NCBI GenBank assembly: GCA_023433265.1
Contig: JAEZDR010000044.1
Location: 1 to 6,444 of the forward strand
DNA length: 6,444 nucleotides
Direction of reading: 5' to 3'
Origin: Bacteroidota bacterium
GTDB lineage: Bacteria > Bacteroidota > Bacteroidia > Chitinophagales > Chitinophagaceae
Below are positions 5,076 through 6,444 of this stretch, one piece after another. How positions within the stretch are numbered: the first letter of the stretch is position 1; every line of letters begins with the position of its first letter. The notes under the pieces are model-generated. The model saw only the letters and a list, made by a program, of their open reading frames with translations, was not told the origin of the DNA and did not search any database. A program made the position numbers and the translations under genes.

Positions 5076-5855
5076 ATGCGTTTCCTGTTGTTTTCATTCA
5101 TGTTCATAGCCCTGTCCTGCGATGCAGTAGTTGAAAAAGGCCAAACGTCAGATACCACCGAAAACTATTCGGATTCCGTAGATACTGTAAGGAGAGTGGT
5201 GATTATGGACACCCTTCGCGGAAGTAGTATACCCAGTGTGCCTGCCGGTGTTTATAGCCTTAACAACAACAGTAATGTTTACTATGTAAAGCTGAATGAT
5301 GATAAAACCTATATGCTCCAGCCTGCTGAACATAACAAACGTTCAGCGTTACAGAAAACCGAAGGCTCATGGGCGATTGAAGGCGACGAAGTATTGCTTC
5401 ACAACGGGCGCACTGTTGTAGCTAAGCTGAATGTGGCAAACGATAGCATACGGCTTACCGAGATGAATGGAAGCGCTGTAAAGCAACCTTTGATGTTGCA
5501 GAAGCACGAACTTGCCGGACAGGATACCGCATGGACACGCAAGGCTGCCCTTGGGATGGAATTCTATGGTGTAGGTAACGAACCTTTCTGGAACATAGAA
5601 ATAGACGACCAGGGAAAAACGATTTTCAAAATGGCCGATTGGAAACAACCTCTCTCGTTAAAAACAGCAAAAGCCAGCGCAAAAGGCGACAGCATCCATT
5701 ACGTATTCAATGATGCAGGTAAAACGGCAGTAACCATTTATAACACCTATTGCAACGATGGGATGAGCGACAGGCTATACACCCGTAAAGTGCGCGTTAA
5801 ACACAAAGGGCAAACCTATTCCGGTTGCGGCGAATATTTCAACCAGGGTAAATAG
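5076..5855 (+). CDS. Lipoprotein with NlpE-like N-terminal region and COG3650-like C-terminal domain
   Basis: A 259-residue predicted lipoprotein. The signal peptide (1-14) ends in the lipobox A-L-S-C with Cys15 as the lipidated residue. A Ser/Thr/Asp-rich linker follows (about 20-55). Residues 56-145 resemble the small beta-barrel of NlpE-type proteins: G-x-Y, then KLNDDKTYML, then EGSWAIEGDEVLLHNG. The C-xx-C motif of NlpE is absent. Residues 160-255 carry the pattern of the uncharacterised COG3650-type domain: YGVGNEPFWNIEI (164-176) and CNDGMSDRLY (226-235), with a second Cys in SGCGEYF (Cys251) that could form a disulfide with Cys226. It probably acts in the periplasm or at the outer membrane; a stress-sensing or copper-related role is only an analogy with NlpE. 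The ATG at 5076 directly precedes the signal peptide. The CRISPR array starts 48 bp after the stop codon. Confidence 0.85.
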   Translation: MRFLLFSFMFIALSCDAVVEKGQTSDTTENYSDSVDTVRRVVIMDTLRGSSIPSVPAGVYSLNNNSNVYYVKLNDDKTYMLQPAEHNKRSALQKTEGSWAIEGDEVLLHNGRTVVAKLNVANDSIRLTEMNGSAVKQPLMLQKHELAGQDTAWTRKAALGMEFYGVGNEPFWNIEIDDQGKTIFKMADWKQPLSLKTAKASAKGDSIHYVFNDAGKTAVTIYNTYCNDGMSDRLYTRKVRVKHKGQTYSGCGEYFNQGK

Positions 5856-5903
5856 GGGCATAGGCAACCTAAGGGGCATTTCAACATTAGTGATTGCAGA
5901 AGC

Positions 5904-6444
5904 TTTTTGATTTGCTTTCAATCTCTGGCCTAACGATCTTTGATAACAACGTCTATTACCCTCTAACTCCTTTAGGTAATGTTGTGATTTGCTTTCAATC
6001 TCTGGCCTAACGATCTTTGATAACAACGTAATAGGATGAAGCCTTTAACCATGCTGCGTTGTGATTTGCTTTCAATCTCTGGCCTAACGATCTTTGATAA
6101 CAACTTACCTTATTCATGTCCTTTGTTTGACGGTGTTGTGATTTGCTTTCAATCTCTGGCCTAACGATCTTTGATAACAACATTCAATGTGGCTTTCCTT
6201 AACTATGACCCGTTGTGATTTCCTTTCAATCTCTGGCCTAACGATCTTTGATAACAACACCCCCGGCCTGATAGCGAAGGCCGCCACAGTTGTGATTTGC
6301 TTTCAATCTCTGGCCTAACGATCTTTGATAACAACCAGGCTTTGTCTTTCCTGTTTTTGAACTCAGTTGTGATTTGCTTTCAAACTCTGGCCTAACGATC
6401 TTTGATAACAACTACAAAGATTACACCTTGAAGATGGGTTATGT
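5904..6444 (+). CRISPR. CRISPR array, 47-bp repeat and 30-bp spacers, type II-C style, continuing past the right edge
   Basis: Seven repeats lie at 5904-5950, 5981-6027, 6058-6104, 6135-6181, 6212-6258, 6289-6335 and 6366-6412, an exact 77-bp period. Six complete 30-bp spacers separate them, a seventh fills 6413-6442, and GT at 6443-6444 begins the next repeat. The repeat starts GTTGTGATTTGCTTTCAA and ends GATAACAAC; GTTGT and ACAAC form short terminal inverted repeats. Repeats 2, 3, 4 and 6 are identical. Repeat 1 has G-to-T changes at positions 1 and 4, repeat 5 has G-to-C at position 11, and repeat 7 has T-to-A at position 19. The 47-bp length and 5' sequence resemble repeats of Bacteroidota type II-C (Cas9) loci; type VI-B arrays use shorter repeats. 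No cas gene, tracrRNA or obvious leader is visible in the 48 bp on the left. The spacers are all different and none matches elsewhere in the window. The strand is assigned from resemblance to known repeats and the internal promoter motif. Confidence 0.98.
5911..6397 (+). promoter_or_regulatory. Promoter-like element inside each CRISPR repeat
   Basis: Repeat positions 8-11 are TTTG and positions 32-39 are GATCTTTG, separated by exactly 20 bases. The Bacteroidetes promoter is TTTG, 19-21 bases, TAnnTTTG, so only one fixed base (G for T) departs from consensus. In the repeats, the -33 and -7 elements lie at 5911-5914 and 5935-5942, then at 77-bp steps up to 6373-6376 and 6397-6404. Initiation would fall in the last few bases of the repeat or the first of the spacer. 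Repeat 5 has lost the -33 element (TTTC). Confidence 0.35.

Noticed and set aside
5856..5880. Direct repeat GGGGCAT on both sides of a short stretch after the lipoprotein stop codon
   Set aside because: Only seven bases, with no mobile element between the copies; probably chance.
6105..6134. Spacer 3 shares TTTGTTTGAC with the tandem repeat at 81-90, suggesting self-targeting
   Set aside because: A 10-base match between seven spacers and 6.4 kb is expected by chance, and the rest of the spacer does not match.
5904..6444. Type VI-B (Cas13b) or type I array
   Set aside because: Type VI-B repeats are about 36 bp and type I repeats about 28-37 bp. A 47-bp repeat with 30-bp spacers and this 5' sequence fits type II-C in Bacteroidota better. 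No cas gene is visible to prove it.

Overview
The window looks like a chromosomal segment of a member of the Bacteroidota, plausibly a Chitinophaga- or Flavobacterium-like soil or freshwater lineage. The evidence is its moderate GC content, start codons without clear Shine-Dalgarno sequences, several matches to the Bacteroidetes -7 promoter element TAnnTTTG, a histidine kinase and Cys-anchored lipoproteins typical of the phylum, and a 47-bp CRISPR repeat of the type II-C style common there. The assignment is inferred from style; there is no taxonomic marker gene.

Left edge (1-810): nearly three tandem copies of a hairpin-rich repeat of 114-116 bp run in from outside the window and stop just before a small single-domain GIY-YIG nuclease gene (379-651). 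A complete tRNA-Ser(CGA) with a -7-like promoter and an intrinsic terminator follows. Centre (851-4541): a membrane sensor histidine kinase on the minus strand is divergent from a YqgE/AlgH-family gene, with an 18-bp dyad between them. A VanZ-like membrane protein gene follows, and its 3' end overlaps the 3' end of a convergent CorA-type metal transporter by 42 bp. This part is ordinary core-genome content without obvious pathway coherence.

Right part (4542-6444): a 237-bp gene-free stretch holds an orphan leftward terminator. It is followed by a small predicted lipoprotein (4779-4964), an intrinsic terminator, and a 259-residue two-domain lipoprotein (5076-5855) with an NlpE-like N-terminal region and a C-terminal domain resembling COG3650. 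Only 48 bp later a CRISPR array begins, with seven 47-bp repeats and strictly 30-bp spacers. It runs off the right edge: the last two bases are the first two of an eighth repeat. No cas gene or tracrRNA is in the window.

The most interesting points are: (1) each CRISPR repeat contains a near-consensus Bacteroidetes promoter, TTTG-N20-GATCTTTG, placed so that transcription would begin at the repeat/spacer boundary, similar in logic to the repeat-embedded promoters of Neisseria type II-C arrays; (2) a structured tandem repeat next to a lone GIY-YIG nuclease; (3) an 11-nt stretch complementary to the CRISPR repeat just upstream of the start codon of the neighbouring lipoprotein gene. All three are hypotheses from reading the sequence.
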